Source of the DNA: an uncultured Lachnospiraceae bacterium
GTDB taxonomy: Bacteria > Bacillota > Clostridia > Lachnospirales > Lachnospiraceae
Direction: 5' to 3'
Length of the DNA: 64,000 bases
Assembly (NCBI GenBank): GCA_910579505.1
Contig: CAJTTZ010000001.1
Span: 631,655 to 695,654, forward strand
Position numbers and translations under genes: made by a program. A model generated the notes under the pieces. That model was not told where the DNA came from, did not search any database, and saw only the letters and a program-made list of their open reading frames with translations. Below are positions 8,745 through 17,322 of the stretch, in pieces. The stretch's first letter is position 1. Each line of letters opens with the position of its first letter.

Positions 8745-10277
8745 TCACATTAAAGGTGAAAACAATTTTAGCAGCGGACCGATCACATTGGTCTTCACAA
8801 ACTTTTCCCTGCACCATGACAGCGTGATCTCCTCGCATACTCTGAACGTTTTCTCCATGTCCTTCTTTAACTCCTCCACCGCCTGCGCGCGGTAAAGATA
8901 CACGCCGCACTCAAAGTGATGGTAAAAACTCCTGTAATCGAAATTGATCGTACCCACCGTAGCCGACTCATCATCCGAGAGCACGCATTTTGCATGAATG
9001 AAACCCGGAGTGTACTGAAAAATCCTGACTCCAGCCTCAATCAGGTTCTGGTAATTGGACTGTGTCAGCCAGTAAACGAACTTTTTATCCGGCACGCCGG
9101 GCGTCACGACCCGCACATCCACGCCCCTCTTCGCCGCAAGCTTAAGGGCAGTGATCATTTCATTGTCTGTAACGAGATACGGCGTGTAGATCCAGACATA
9201 ACGCTTCGCGGCGCCGATCATATTCAGGTACACGTTCTCCCCCAGCGTTTCATCGTCAAAAGGCGTATCCATATACGGCTGCACAAAGCCTTCCGCCCCC
9301 GGCATCTTCTCAAAAGGATAATAATACCTTCCGTAATCTTCCTCCGTGTAGCGCGACATATTCCACATCTGCAAAAACATAACCGTAAAGTTCCAGACCG
9401 CCTTGCCCTCAATACGGATTCCCGTGTCCTTCCAGTGGTCCCCGTAAGGGTGTTCATAGTTGATATACTCGTCCGACAGATTAATCCCGCCCGTGTATGC
9501 CACCTTGCCGTCAACAACCACTATCTTCCTGTGATCCCTGTTATTCAGCACAAGCGACAAAAAGGGCACCAGCCGGTTGAACGCCACACACTTGATTCCA
9601 TTTTTCTCAATGGCTCTGTCGTAGTATTTCGGCAGAAGAAACGCGCAGCCGATATCGTCATACATCAGCCTGACCTCAACGCCCTCCTTTGCCTTGCGTT
9701 CCAGAATATCCAGAATGGCATCCCACATCTTTCCCTCTTTGATGATAAAAAATTCCAAAAAGATAAAATGCTCGGCCTTTTCCAGATCGTCAAGCAGATT
9801 CTCCCACCACGGACGCCCGTCCGCAAAAAATGCCGAATCAGTCTGGTCCCACACCGGCGTAGCCGCGTAGGAGTAAATATATCCGCTCAGATTCGCCTGT
9901 GCCGGGTCCTCCCTTTTCAGGTCCTTCAGCGTCTTCTTGTCCTGCACAAGGCTTTTCCTGACCAGCTTGTCCGTCCGCTCCATGCTGTCCCGCCGCTTTT
10001 TCGGCACGATCACATGGCCGTAGCACAGATACAGCACGCCGCCGAAAAGCGGAAAGGTCAGTATCGGCACCACCCACGCCAGCTTTACGGCCGGGTTATT
10101 CGGTTTCCATATAATATAAATTACCGCCCAGAAGGTAATAAAACGCAGCACCAGTGAAAACCAGACGTAATAATTGCCCCACTGCAAAAGCACCACCAGG
10201 AAAAGGGTGACCTGTAAAAGCACGAGAAGGGCTGTAATCACTACGCGATTTAAGGCGTACTGTAAAAACTTCCTCAT
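8745..10277 (-). CDS. cls: Cardiolipin synthase
   Basis: A 510-residue protein of typical bacterial Cls length and order. Two or three N-terminal membrane helices are followed by two phospholipase D catalytic motifs: HRKIVVVDGKVAYTGGIN near residue 245 and HAKCVLSDDESATVGTINFD near 425. The family joins two phosphatidylglycerol molecules to cardiolipin and glycerol at the inner membrane. The start codon overlaps the stop of the upstream smsB-like gene as ATGA, implying translational coupling. Confidence 0.95.
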   Translation of the reverse strand: MRKFLQYALNRVVITALLVLLQVTLFLVVLLQWGNYYVWFSLVLRFITFWAVIYIIWKPNNPAVKLAWVVPILTFPLFGGVLYLCYGHVIVPKKRRDSMERTDKLVRKSLVQDKKTLKDLKREDPAQANLSGYIYSYAATPVWDQTDSAFFADGRPWWENLLDDLEKAEHFIFLEFFIIKEGKMWDAILDILERKAKEGVEVRLMYDDIGCAFLLPKYYDRAIEKNGIKCVAFNRLVPFLSLVLNNRDHRKIVVVDGKVAYTGGINLSDEYINYEHPYGDHWKDTGIRIEGKAVWNFTVMFLQMWNMSRYTEEDYGRYYYPFEKMPGAEGFVQPYMDTPFDDETLGENVYLNMIGAAKRYVWIYTPYLVTDNEMITALKLAAKRGVDVRVVTPGVPDKKFVYWLTQSNYQNLIEAGVRIFQYTPGFIHAKCVLSDDESATVGTINFDYRSFYHHFECGVYLYRAQAVEELKKDMEKTFRVCEEITLSWCREKFVKTNVIGPLLKLFSPLM

Positions 10278-11191
10278 TTCAAAAATCCCTTTACGATCTG
10301 CTCTTCGGCCTCTTTCTCCGTGAGGCCGAGCGTCATCAGTTTTATCAGCTGTTCTCCCGCAATCTTCCCAATCGCCGCTTCATGGATCAGGTTCGCGTCA
10401 ATATCGTTGGCCGTCAACTCCGGGATCGCGCTGACGCTGGCTTCATCCATAATGATGGCGTCGCATTCGCTGTGGCCCTGACAGCTCGCGTTCCCCACGA
10501 TCCGGCTGCGGAAAATCTGTCTGGAATGTTCCTTCGCCACCGATCTGGAAATCAGGTTCACACTGGAATCCGCCCCCGCCATATTCACCGTAAAATCTGT
10601 CTCGGCATACTGTTTCCCGTGGGTCATGATCTTTTCCTTGATCACCAGACTGGCGCCCTCTGCCACCTCCGCAGTCGTCGTGCGCGCCGTGGAATCAATG
10701 CCTTTAATCTGTACCGTCTCCATCTCAAGGGACGCCCCCTTTGCAAGATGAATGTCGGTGGTAGGATTCATAATCCGTTCCCCGCTGCCGTCGCCCGAAC
10801 CGTAATGCTTTTCCACATATCTCACCTTCGCGTTCTTCTCCACAAAAAAGCGGTGGATGCCGGAATGCGCCGACGCTGCGGAGCCGCCGTTGTGAATGCC
10901 GCAGCCCGCTATGATCGTAATGTCGCAGTCTTCCCCCACAAAAAAGTCGTTATATACACTCTCCTGCAAGCCGCTCTGGCTTAAAACTACCGGAATGTGC
11001 ACGCTCTCCCCCTTTGTGCCCGGTTTAATCCGGATATCAATGCCGGGGCAGTCTTCCTTTGTCACAATATCTATATTGGCGGTAGTATTCCTGCCCGCCA
11101 TCTCACCGTTGGCACGGATATTGTAAGCGCCCTCCGGCACTTCATGCAGATCCGCCACCTGTTCCAGTAATTCCCGTTGTATTGCGTCCAT
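10274..11191 (-). CDS. SufB/SufD-family Fe-S scaffold (SmsB type)
   Basis: A 305-residue protein, shorter than classical SufB. The C-terminal SufBD beta-helix core is clear: GHSECDAIIMDEASVSAIPE, then LIHEAAIGKIAGEQLIKL and the terminal GLTEKEAEEQIVKGF. It is paired only with a SufC-like ATPase; no SufS, SufU or SufD is nearby. This matches the two-gene SUF-like minimal system (SmsC-SmsB) described in anaerobes. The start chosen is ATG behind GGAGGAAATC, giving MDAIQRELLEQ; in-frame ATGs further upstream have weaker sites. The role is assembly of Fe-S clusters in the cytoplasm by family knowledge. Confidence 0.88.
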   Translation of the reverse strand: MDAIQRELLEQVADLHEVPEGAYNIRANGEMAGRNTTANIDIVTKEDCPGIDIRIKPGTKGESVHIPVVLSQSGLQESVYNDFFVGEDCDITIIAGCGIHNGGSAASAHSGIHRFFVEKNAKVRYVEKHYGSGDGSGERIMNPTTDIHLAKGASLEMETVQIKGIDSTARTTTAEVAEGASLVIKEKIMTHGKQYAETDFTVNMAGADSSVNLISRSVAKEHSRQIFRSRIVGNASCQGHSECDAIIMDEASVSAIPELTANDIDANLIHEAAIGKIAGEQLIKLMTLGLTEKEAEEQIVKGFLK

Positions 11192-11275
11192 GATTTCCTC
11201 CATGATTCTACATTTCAGAGAATGCCGCATTGGAGCCATTCCCACACATGAGATTTAGAAATTCTTCTCACGTTT

Positions 11276-11998
11276 TTATAATTTGTCCGTCAGCGTTTTA
11301 CACGGCTGTCCTGCCCCCAGAAGATCCGGCATAACCTCTTCCCGGCTTCCCACCTTCTCAACTCTGCCGTCAGACAAAAGCACTATCTGATCCGCGATGT
11401 TCAGTATTCTCTCCTGATGGGATATAATCAGGATCGCTCCCTTTGTCTCCGCATGCATTTTCTCAAAAACACGGATCAGGTTCTGAAAACTCCACAGGTC
11501 AATTCCGGCCTCCGGCTCGTCAAAGATGGAAACCCTTGCCTTTCTGGCCATAAGCATGGCAATCTCTATACGCTTTAATTCGCCGCCGGAAAGGCTCGCA
11601 TTGATTTCTCGGTTTACATAATCTCTGGCACAGAGTCCCACCTCAGAAAGCATGGCGCAGACCTCCGACACAGCCGTCTCCCTGCCCGCCGCGATAGAAA
11701 GTATATCCTTTACCGTAATTCCCTTAAAACGGACCGGTTGCTGGAACGCAAACCCTATCCCCAGTTTCGCCCTCTCCGTGATGGTTTTATCCGTGATATC
11801 AACGCCATCCAGAAAGATCTGTCCCTCCGTCGGCGTAAGAATACCCGCCACAATCTTTGCCAGCGTCGATTTACCGCTGCCGTTCGGCCCCGTGACCGCC
11901 ACAAAACGATCCTCCACCGTCAGGTTGATATTCCTCAATATTTCTATCCCTTTTCCGCCATCCTCAGCCTGAAAAGATATATTTTTAAGCTCCAGCAT
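11276..11998 (-). CDS. SufC-like ABC ATPase (SmsC type)
   Basis: A 240-residue soluble ABC ATPase. Walker A is GPNGSGKST, the signature is LSGGELKRIEIAML, and Walker B runs into FDEPEAGIDLWSF. The ELKR signature is typical of SufC rather than transport ATPases, and no membrane partner is adjacent. It should power the SufB-like scaffold encoded 84 bases downstream. The start ATG follows GGAGGTTTATA. It is the first gene of the smsC-smsB-cls-plsC run; the divergent rmuC promoter lies upstream. Confidence 0.9.
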   Translation of the reverse strand: MLELKNISFQAEDGGKGIEILRNINLTVEDRFVAVTGPNGSGKSTLAKIVAGILTPTEGQIFLDGVDITDKTITERAKLGIGFAFQQPVRFKGITVKDILSIAAGRETAVSEVCAMLSEVGLCARDYVNREINASLSGGELKRIEIAMLMARKARVSIFDEPEAGIDLWSFQNLIRVFEKMHAETKGAILIISHQERILNIADQIVLLSDGRVEKVGSREEVMPDLLGAGQPCKTLTDKL

Positions 11999-12156
11999 TA
12001 TAAACCTCCATGATTATCATACCTCTGCCGAACCTCCCCCCTTCGGAAGTTCCTTAATAGAACATCTTAGCATAAATACTTACAAAAGGCAAACCCGTCC
12101 GCCTGGAAAATTCGGCCGGAAAATTCAGCCTGTTCCCCGCAATACTGTCCGCGCGT

Positions 12157-12185
12157 TGAAATATGCCAATAAAAATAGTATAATC
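12157..12185 (+). promoter_or_regulatory. Sigma-A type promoter of rmuC
   Basis: TTGAAA, a spacer of about 17 bases, then TATAAT, located roughly 75 bases before the rmuC start codon in the divergent gap with smsC. Base positions of the -10 box are good to within one base. Confidence 0.65.
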
Positions 12186-12256
12186 ATCTCACTGGTTCAG
12201 CGCGAAACTCTTTTATAAATATAGAATGGCATTAGATAGAAAGGGGCGTCCGAAAA

Positions 12257-13540
12257 ATGGGACTTACAGAAATCTTAGGTATTATTATAATTATTCTGCT
12301 CTTTTTGGTTATTGTATTACAGATCACGGGGCGGAAGAAATCCGACATGGACGAGATAACAGCTCTGCTGAAAAACAGTGCGGAAGAACAGCGTGACGAC
12401 GTGCAGCGACAGATTGCAGACGGCGCGACACAACAGTTTGAACGTTTCGGTCTGATACAGAAAAGCATACAGGACACACTGTCGGCAAACCGCAGCGAAG
12501 TCAGCCAGCAGCTCCATATCTTCGGTGAACAGGTTGACAACCGCCTTTCTTCCATCCAGCGCGCCAACGCGGAAAACATTGAAAAGATCAACACGACGCT
12601 GGAAAATAAGATGAAGTCCCTGCAGGAAAGCAATGAAAAACGGCTTGAGCAGATTCAGGGCGTGGTGGATGAAAAATTGCAGAAAACACTGGAAACCCGC
12701 CTTGCCCAGTCCTTCGAGCTGGTCAGCAAACAGCTTGAAAGCGTCGGACAGGGGCTTGGAGAGATGAAAGCGCTCGCCGCGGACGCGAAGTCTCTGAAAA
12801 ATGCCCTCACCAATGTGAAAGAGCGCGGCACATACGGCGAAGTCCGCCTGGAGATGCTGCTCTCCGACATTCTCGCCCCGAGCCAGTATGAGACGAATGT
12901 GGAGATCACGGACGGCAAGCGCGTGGAGTTTGCGATAAAACTGCCCGGCAATGGCGATATTCCGCTGCTCTTGCCCATCGACAGCAAGTTCCCGATTGAG
13001 GACTACAACCGGCTGCTCGACGCGCAGGACAAGCCGGCGATGGATGAGGCGAGACGATCCCTCACCGCCAAAATACGCGCTTTCGCGAAGGAGATTCACG
13101 ACAAATATATTGTGCCCCCGAAGACCACCGATTTTGCGCTCATGTTCCTGCCAACGGAGGGGCTGTACGCGGAAGTCGTCCAGAATGCCGCCCTGTTCGA
13201 GGAACTGCGCGACAAGTATAAAATTACGGCGGTCGGCGCGACTACGCTCTCAGCGTTTCTCTCCTCCCTGCAGATGGGCTTTAAGACGCTTGCCATTGAG
13301 CAGCGGTCGCAGGAAGTGTGGGACACGCTCCGTGCCGTGAAATCGGAGTTTGTGAAATTCGGGGACATGCTCGACAAAGCACAGAAACAGATTCAGACCG
13401 CTGACAAGACACTCTCTGACCTTGTCGGCAGACGCACAAGGGCAATCAACCGCACCCTGCGCGGTGTGGAAGAACTGACAGACACGGATACACCGTTCCA
13501 GGCTTCGCTGGAAGAGCTCGGCAACGACTCACCCGAATAA
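12257..13540 (+). CDS. rmuC: DNA recombination protein RmuC
   Basis: A 427-residue protein. One N-terminal membrane helix (EILGIIIIILLFLVIVLQ) is followed by a long coiled coil to about residue 165. The RmuC nuclease-like core has RGTYGEVRLEMLLSDIL, LPIDSKFPIEDYNRLL, and FLPTEGLYAEVVQ. The family limits DNA inversions or rearrangements at short repeats, probably as a membrane-anchored endonuclease. The start ATG lies behind GAAAGGGG with a long spacer. It is a single-gene unit ending in a bidirectional terminator. Confidence 0.93.
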   Translation: MGLTEILGIIIIILLFLVIVLQITGRKKSDMDEITALLKNSAEEQRDDVQRQIADGATQQFERFGLIQKSIQDTLSANRSEVSQQLHIFGEQVDNRLSSIQRANAENIEKINTTLENKMKSLQESNEKRLEQIQGVVDEKLQKTLETRLAQSFELVSKQLESVGQGLGEMKALAADAKSLKNALTNVKERGTYGEVRLEMLLSDILAPSQYETNVEITDGKRVEFAIKLPGNGDIPLLLPIDSKFPIEDYNRLLDAQDKPAMDEARRSLTAKIRAFAKEIHDKYIVPPKTTDFALMFLPTEGLYAEVVQNAALFEELRDKYKITAVGATTLSAFLSSLQMGFKTLAIEQRSQEVWDTLRAVKSEFVKFGDMLDKAQKQIQTADKTLSDLVGRRTRAINRTLRGVEELTDTDTPFQASLEELGNDSPE

Positions 13541-13562
13541 AAAGATACCGTATGCATAAAGT

Positions 13563-13594
13563 AACGGCTGCCAGTGTATTCACCGGCAGCCGTT
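13563..13594. terminator. Bidirectional terminator between rmuC and the HPr-like gene
   Basis: Arms AACGGCTGCC and GGCAGCCGTT are a perfect 10-bp stem with a 12-base loop. T-rich sequence follows on the plus strand; on the minus strand the exit is less T-rich. Confidence 0.8.
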
Positions 13595-13634
13595 TCATTT
13601 TCCGCAGCAATTTCTGTCACTTTCCATTATGCCA

Positions 13635-13868
13635 TCACGCGAGATAGGGTGCGATTGCCGCCTCCACTTCCGAGATCTGCGCATTGGTCTCCAGAATCCG
13701 GAACTCAATCTTTCTGGACAGGTCCATGGAAAAAATACCCATGATCGACTTCGCGTCCACCACGTATCTTCCGGTGGCTATGTCAAAGTAACCGTCGAAT
13801 TTCTCAATCGCGCTCACAAATCCCTTCACTCTGTCAATGGAATTTAAATCCAGCATGTACGTCTTCAT
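13635..13868 (-). CDS. HPr-like protein lacking the phosphorylatable histidine
   Basis: A 77-residue protein with the HPr fold signature around the regulatory serine, VDAKSIMGIFSMDLSRKIEF, matching the Ser46 region of HPr. The usual GLHARPA with phospho-His15 is replaced by LNSIDRVKGF, so classical phosphotransfer from enzyme I seems impossible. The start is ATG behind GAGGAGG with seven-base spacing; a GTG two codons earlier sits too close to the site. Proteins of this kind may act as regulators, like Crh, which also lacks His15 but keeps Ser46. That comparison is inference. Confidence 0.85.
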   Translation of the reverse strand: MKTYMLDLNSIDRVKGFVSAIEKFDGYFDIATGRYVVDAKSIMGIFSMDLSRKIEFRILETNAQISEVEAAIAPYLA

Positions 13869-14044
13869 ATTCACACCTCCTCTTTATGTAAAACAATCGG
13901 TTTTAAACAGCTAAGTATGTGTTTCGTCTCAGTCTGCTTTCGACCGATACAAATTTGCCTCGGTACTATTCTATTGTATTTTGAACGATTTGTACAGGGT
14001 CTCCTCGCATTTTCGCTCGGAAATTTTGCAGCTGCATTCACCAT

Positions 14045-17000
14045 TCACAGCTGTGATCCTGCGCACCTCCACCCCGCCAAGGTGTCTTTTGGGTGTCCTT
14101 CCGGGGCATGACGATTTCTATGATATATGCGGAATATCCTCAAGTTTTCTCCCCGTAGGTAAAATTTGAGGCTACGCATCAGCGCAAGCCATCTCCTGAT
14201 CCTTCCGCCCTGCTTCGCCCAGTCGATGATGGCGGAGACAATTTCCCTCTTCATCTCCTCCGTCATGCCATGCCTGCGGTCCATAAAGTACAGGAGCAGA
14301 TAAGTCAGTCCAGTTATCATGCAGAGGGTCGCCCCCAGCGCAAGGGGTGTATGGTCACCGGTAGAAGGCTCGTCGTCCTTCGCACCTCCCGATTTCCTGC
14401 TGCCATCATTTTTCACACTCACACGGACGGCGCCGCTGTTCCCGCTGCCCGCCGTATCCTTGTAGACAATGGCATAGGTGGAGAAACGGTCCGTCTCTAT
14501 GGTGATGGTGTCTTTGTCATAGTCCAGATCAGTCAGAAGCGTTGCCTTCCCGTCATGCACACGGATCACCCCAAAGGTCCTCGTCTTTGTACTGTCCGTA
14601 TTTTTCAGGCTGTCCGGCACGGCAATCGTGACGGTGATCTTACCGTTTGTATTCGTGACAATACTCCGGCTGTTCCCGATGATCTTATACAGGTTGATAT
14701 CAAGATACTGTCCCAGCGTATATCCCTTGGCCAGGGAACCGTTAAGCGCCATTTCCACAACCGTCTTGTCCGCCGCGCTAACAGATGCGGTGGCCTCCTT
14801 CACATCAAGGACGATCTTTATGTCCGTCCCGGCTGCCGCCTGCTGTTTCTCTGTTCCTGTCAGAACTATATCCGAAAGAACCGAAAGCGGTGTCGTCACG
14901 GCAGCGTCCAGTGTGCTTTCCCCTGTAACGCTCACTTCTTTCTGGATGTTTCCTTCCCTCTCCTGCTTTACTCGGGGCTGTCCTGTGCCGGAGCTGCCGG
15001 ACCCCAGAGCTGTCGTGCCTGTGTCGCTGGAACCTTTATTGCCGCCGCTGCTGCCGCTGCCGGAATTGTCGTCTGCGCCGCCGTTATTCCCACCGCTGCC
15101 GCCATCCTGACTGCCGCCGCCCTGATCGTTTTCTCCGCCATTATCACCAGAGCCGCCGCTGCCGGGCTTATTGCCGCCGGAACCACCGCCCTGATTGCCG
15201 CCGCCCGTTGCCTGTTTGATGATGTACCCGCACACCGTACAGGTCTGGGGCGTCGTCGTTGTCGCCGCCGCGCCCGGCGTGTGTGCCTGCACTTCGTCGT
15301 GTGCTCCGCAGTTCACGCATTTATGAGCATGTCCGTCCTCTTCTTTGTAGCCCCATACAACTTCATCATAGCTGTGTCCTGTCTTGGAGATTACCACGCT
15401 GTCCTTATCCGTGATTTCCTGCGTTCCTGCTGCGTCAGAGAACCACTTGTCACAGCCGTTACAGGTATAATATGCCGTATTTCCGTCCTCCGTACAGGTG
15501 GCGGATTTCTCATCTACGCGGGTCAGGCTGTGGGTGTGGGACTGCGACTTCACCGCAAGCTGCACCACATTGTTTTCTCCGTTCTTTATTTCATAATCCG
15601 CATTGTCGCTATGGAAATACTGGCTGTAATCCGCACTGTTTGTTCCCGTGATATCAACCGGGTTTCCTTCCGTGGGCGCGGTTTGGGTTGTCACACCGAT
15701 GCTCGCGGAGCCGGAAAGGGGATTGCTGCTGTCAATTTCTATTGTCTGCCCATCCGCAAGATAAACATTACTTACTTTCCCGTCAGTGGTATTTCCGCTA
15801 ATTACGGCATTGCCGCCGACATAAAATGTACCGTTGTCAATAGCTACGCCGCCGCCGGGTTCTTTCGTACTATTCCCGCTGATCCTGCCGCCGTACATCC
15901 TGAATATACCGTCCGCTACATATACGCCGCCGCCACAATAGAACGCACTGTTCCCGCTAATTTCGCCGCCGTACATCTGAAATATGCCTGTGGTAAAAAC
16001 ACCGCCTCCCCATGATACACTGCTATTTCCGCTAATTTTACCGCCATACATATAGAAAGTGCCTGCATTGAAAACAGCGCTGCTACATTCGCCAGCGGTT
16101 ATATTTCCGGTGTCTTTGCAGTCATATAGGTTCAGCGCACCGGACATGATGTCCATCACATTAACCCTTCCCTGCGCACGAATGGTCTTCCCATTCAGGC
16201 AGAGGAATGTCGCACCGTTTGGCACTATCCAGCTTCTGCTAAGCGTCACATTCTCCGTCAAATAGTAATTCCCCGCATCGGTCGGCAGGCTGTCCGTCTT
16301 TGTCCATGCGGTGAAGGTCACGCCGCCGTGCTCATGTTCCTCCGTAGGAACGGAATCCTCTATGATATATGCCACCCAAGCGCCCCATCCTTTATCCGTT
16401 GCGTTCTTATACGTTTCCACGTCCGGGACATAGATGCCCTGCGTGTCATCTGTGACAAATTTGCAGCCCTGAAAAGCATTTGTGCCAATCGTCGGCGGCA
16501 CTCCCCCTTTCATTGTTACCTTTGTCAGGCTGGTACAGCCAACAAACGCATACATCCCTATGTTTGTCACGCTGTCTGGTATCGCTATGCTTTTCAGGCT
16601 TTTGCAGCCTGCAAACGCATTACTCCCTATGCTTTCCACATCCTCCGATATCATTATGTCTGTCAGGTTGCTGCAATCTGTAAACGCAGTCTCTCCGATG
16701 CTCGTCACACTGTTTTGTATCTCTGCTCTTTTTACAGCGCCTCTATGGACGCCCAGACCATTTTGTATCCAGTCCGCCATCCCGTCATCCGATGTAATCG
16801 TCAGCTTACCATCCTTATCCAGCACCCAGTCCGTGCCACTGGCGATATTGTCAGCCTGCGGCGCCGCCGCCCGCATCATTCTCAGCGGCTTTTCCACGGC
16901 TTCCGTCTCCACATCATTTTCACTGACAGACTCCTGCTCTTTTTCCTCCATGCCCGGCTGCGGCGTCTCCTGCCCGGTTCCGTCATCCGGCTGCGGCGTC

Positions 17001-17269
17001 TCCTGTTCCGTTCCCCCGTCCGGCTTCTGCCCTTCAGGGTCTGTTTCCTCCGCAGGCTCTGTTGTCTCCTGCTCCTCGGAATCCGTTCCCTCCTGTTCCG
17101 TTTCCCCTTCCACGGGTTCTGTCTCCCCGTTCGTAGGCGTGTTTTCGCTGACGCTCTCCTGCGCCAGTACGCTTGCCGGTGCTGCGTCCCACGCCATGCC
17201 CGTAATTAGCACCGCCGAGAGCAGTACCGCCATCATTCTTTGTAAGATACTTCCCTTTCGTTTTTTCAT
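14045..17269 (-). CDS. Large surface protein: leucine-rich, beta-helix, Gly/Ser-rich and membrane regions
   Basis: A 1074-residue secreted protein. A signal peptide (residues 1-36) is followed by a Glu/Thr/Pro-rich stretch to about 130. BspA-like leucine-rich repeats (IGSNAFAGCKSLKSIAIPDS) span about 165-280. Beta-helix-like turns with repeated GGxISGNS span about 380-500. A Cys-pair region (TCNGCDKWF, CVNCGAHD, CTVCGY) spans 580-690, and a Gly/Ser/Asn-rich linker 690-780. A folded domain runs to about 940, then EPSTGDHTP and a hydrophobic helix near 985. PSTGD resembles a sortase signal but lacks Leu, and a basic tail of about 75 residues follows the helix, unlike sortase substrates. It is last in an operon with the GHKL kinase and LytTR regulator. 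Confidence 0.85.
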   Translation of the reverse strand: MKKRKGSILQRMMAVLLSAVLITGMAWDAAPASVLAQESVSENTPTNGETEPVEGETEQEGTDSEEQETTEPAEETDPEGQKPDGGTEQETPQPDDGTGQETPQPGMEEKEQESVSENDVETEAVEKPLRMMRAAAPQADNIASGTDWVLDKDGKLTITSDDGMADWIQNGLGVHRGAVKRAEIQNSVTSIGETAFTDCSNLTDIMISEDVESIGSNAFAGCKSLKSIAIPDSVTNIGMYAFVGCTSLTKVTMKGGVPPTIGTNAFQGCKFVTDDTQGIYVPDVETYKNATDKGWGAWVAYIIEDSVPTEEHEHGGVTFTAWTKTDSLPTDAGNYYLTENVTLSRSWIVPNGATFLCLNGKTIRAQGRVNVMDIMSGALNLYDCKDTGNITAGECSSAVFNAGTFYMYGGKISGNSSVSWGGGVFTTGIFQMYGGEISGNSAFYCGGGVYVADGIFRMYGGRISGNSTKEPGGGVAIDNGTFYVGGNAVISGNTTDGKVSNVYLADGQTIEIDSSNPLSGSASIGVTTQTAPTEGNPVDITGTNSADYSQYFHSDNADYEIKNGENNVVQLAVKSQSHTHSLTRVDEKSATCTEDGNTAYYTCNGCDKWFSDAAGTQEITDKDSVVISKTGHSYDEVVWGYKEEDGHAHKCVNCGAHDEVQAHTPGAAATTTTPQTCTVCGYIIKQATGGGNQGGGSGGNKPGSGGSGDNGGENDQGGGSQDGGSGGNNGGADDNSGSGSSGGNKGSSDTGTTALGSGSSGTGQPRVKQEREGNIQKEVSVTGESTLDAAVTTPLSVLSDIVLTGTEKQQAAAGTDIKIVLDVKEATASVSAADKTVVEMALNGSLAKGYTLGQYLDINLYKIIGNSRSIVTNTNGKITVTIAVPDSLKNTDSTKTRTFGVIRVHDGKATLLTDLDYDKDTITIETDRFSTYAIVYKDTAGSGNSGAVRVSVKNDGSRKSGGAKDDEPSTGDHTPLALGATLCMITGLTYLLLYFMDRRHGMTEEMKREIVSAIIDWAKQGGRIRRWLALMRSLKFYLRGENLRIFRIYHRNRHAPEGHPKDTLAGWRCAGSQL

Positions 17270-17322
17270 CCTATATACCCCCTTCCGCTGCGGACAGCCT
17301 TATCCTGCGTATTTCTGAAATG

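Noticed and set aside
8916..10157. Long plus-strand open frame opposite cls
   Set aside because: Cls motifs are on the minus strand; this frame is a shadow with biased composition.
14045..14170. Sortase anchor in the surface protein
   Set aside because: The motif is PSTGD without Leu and a 75-residue basic tail follows the helix, so I do not call it a sortase substrate.
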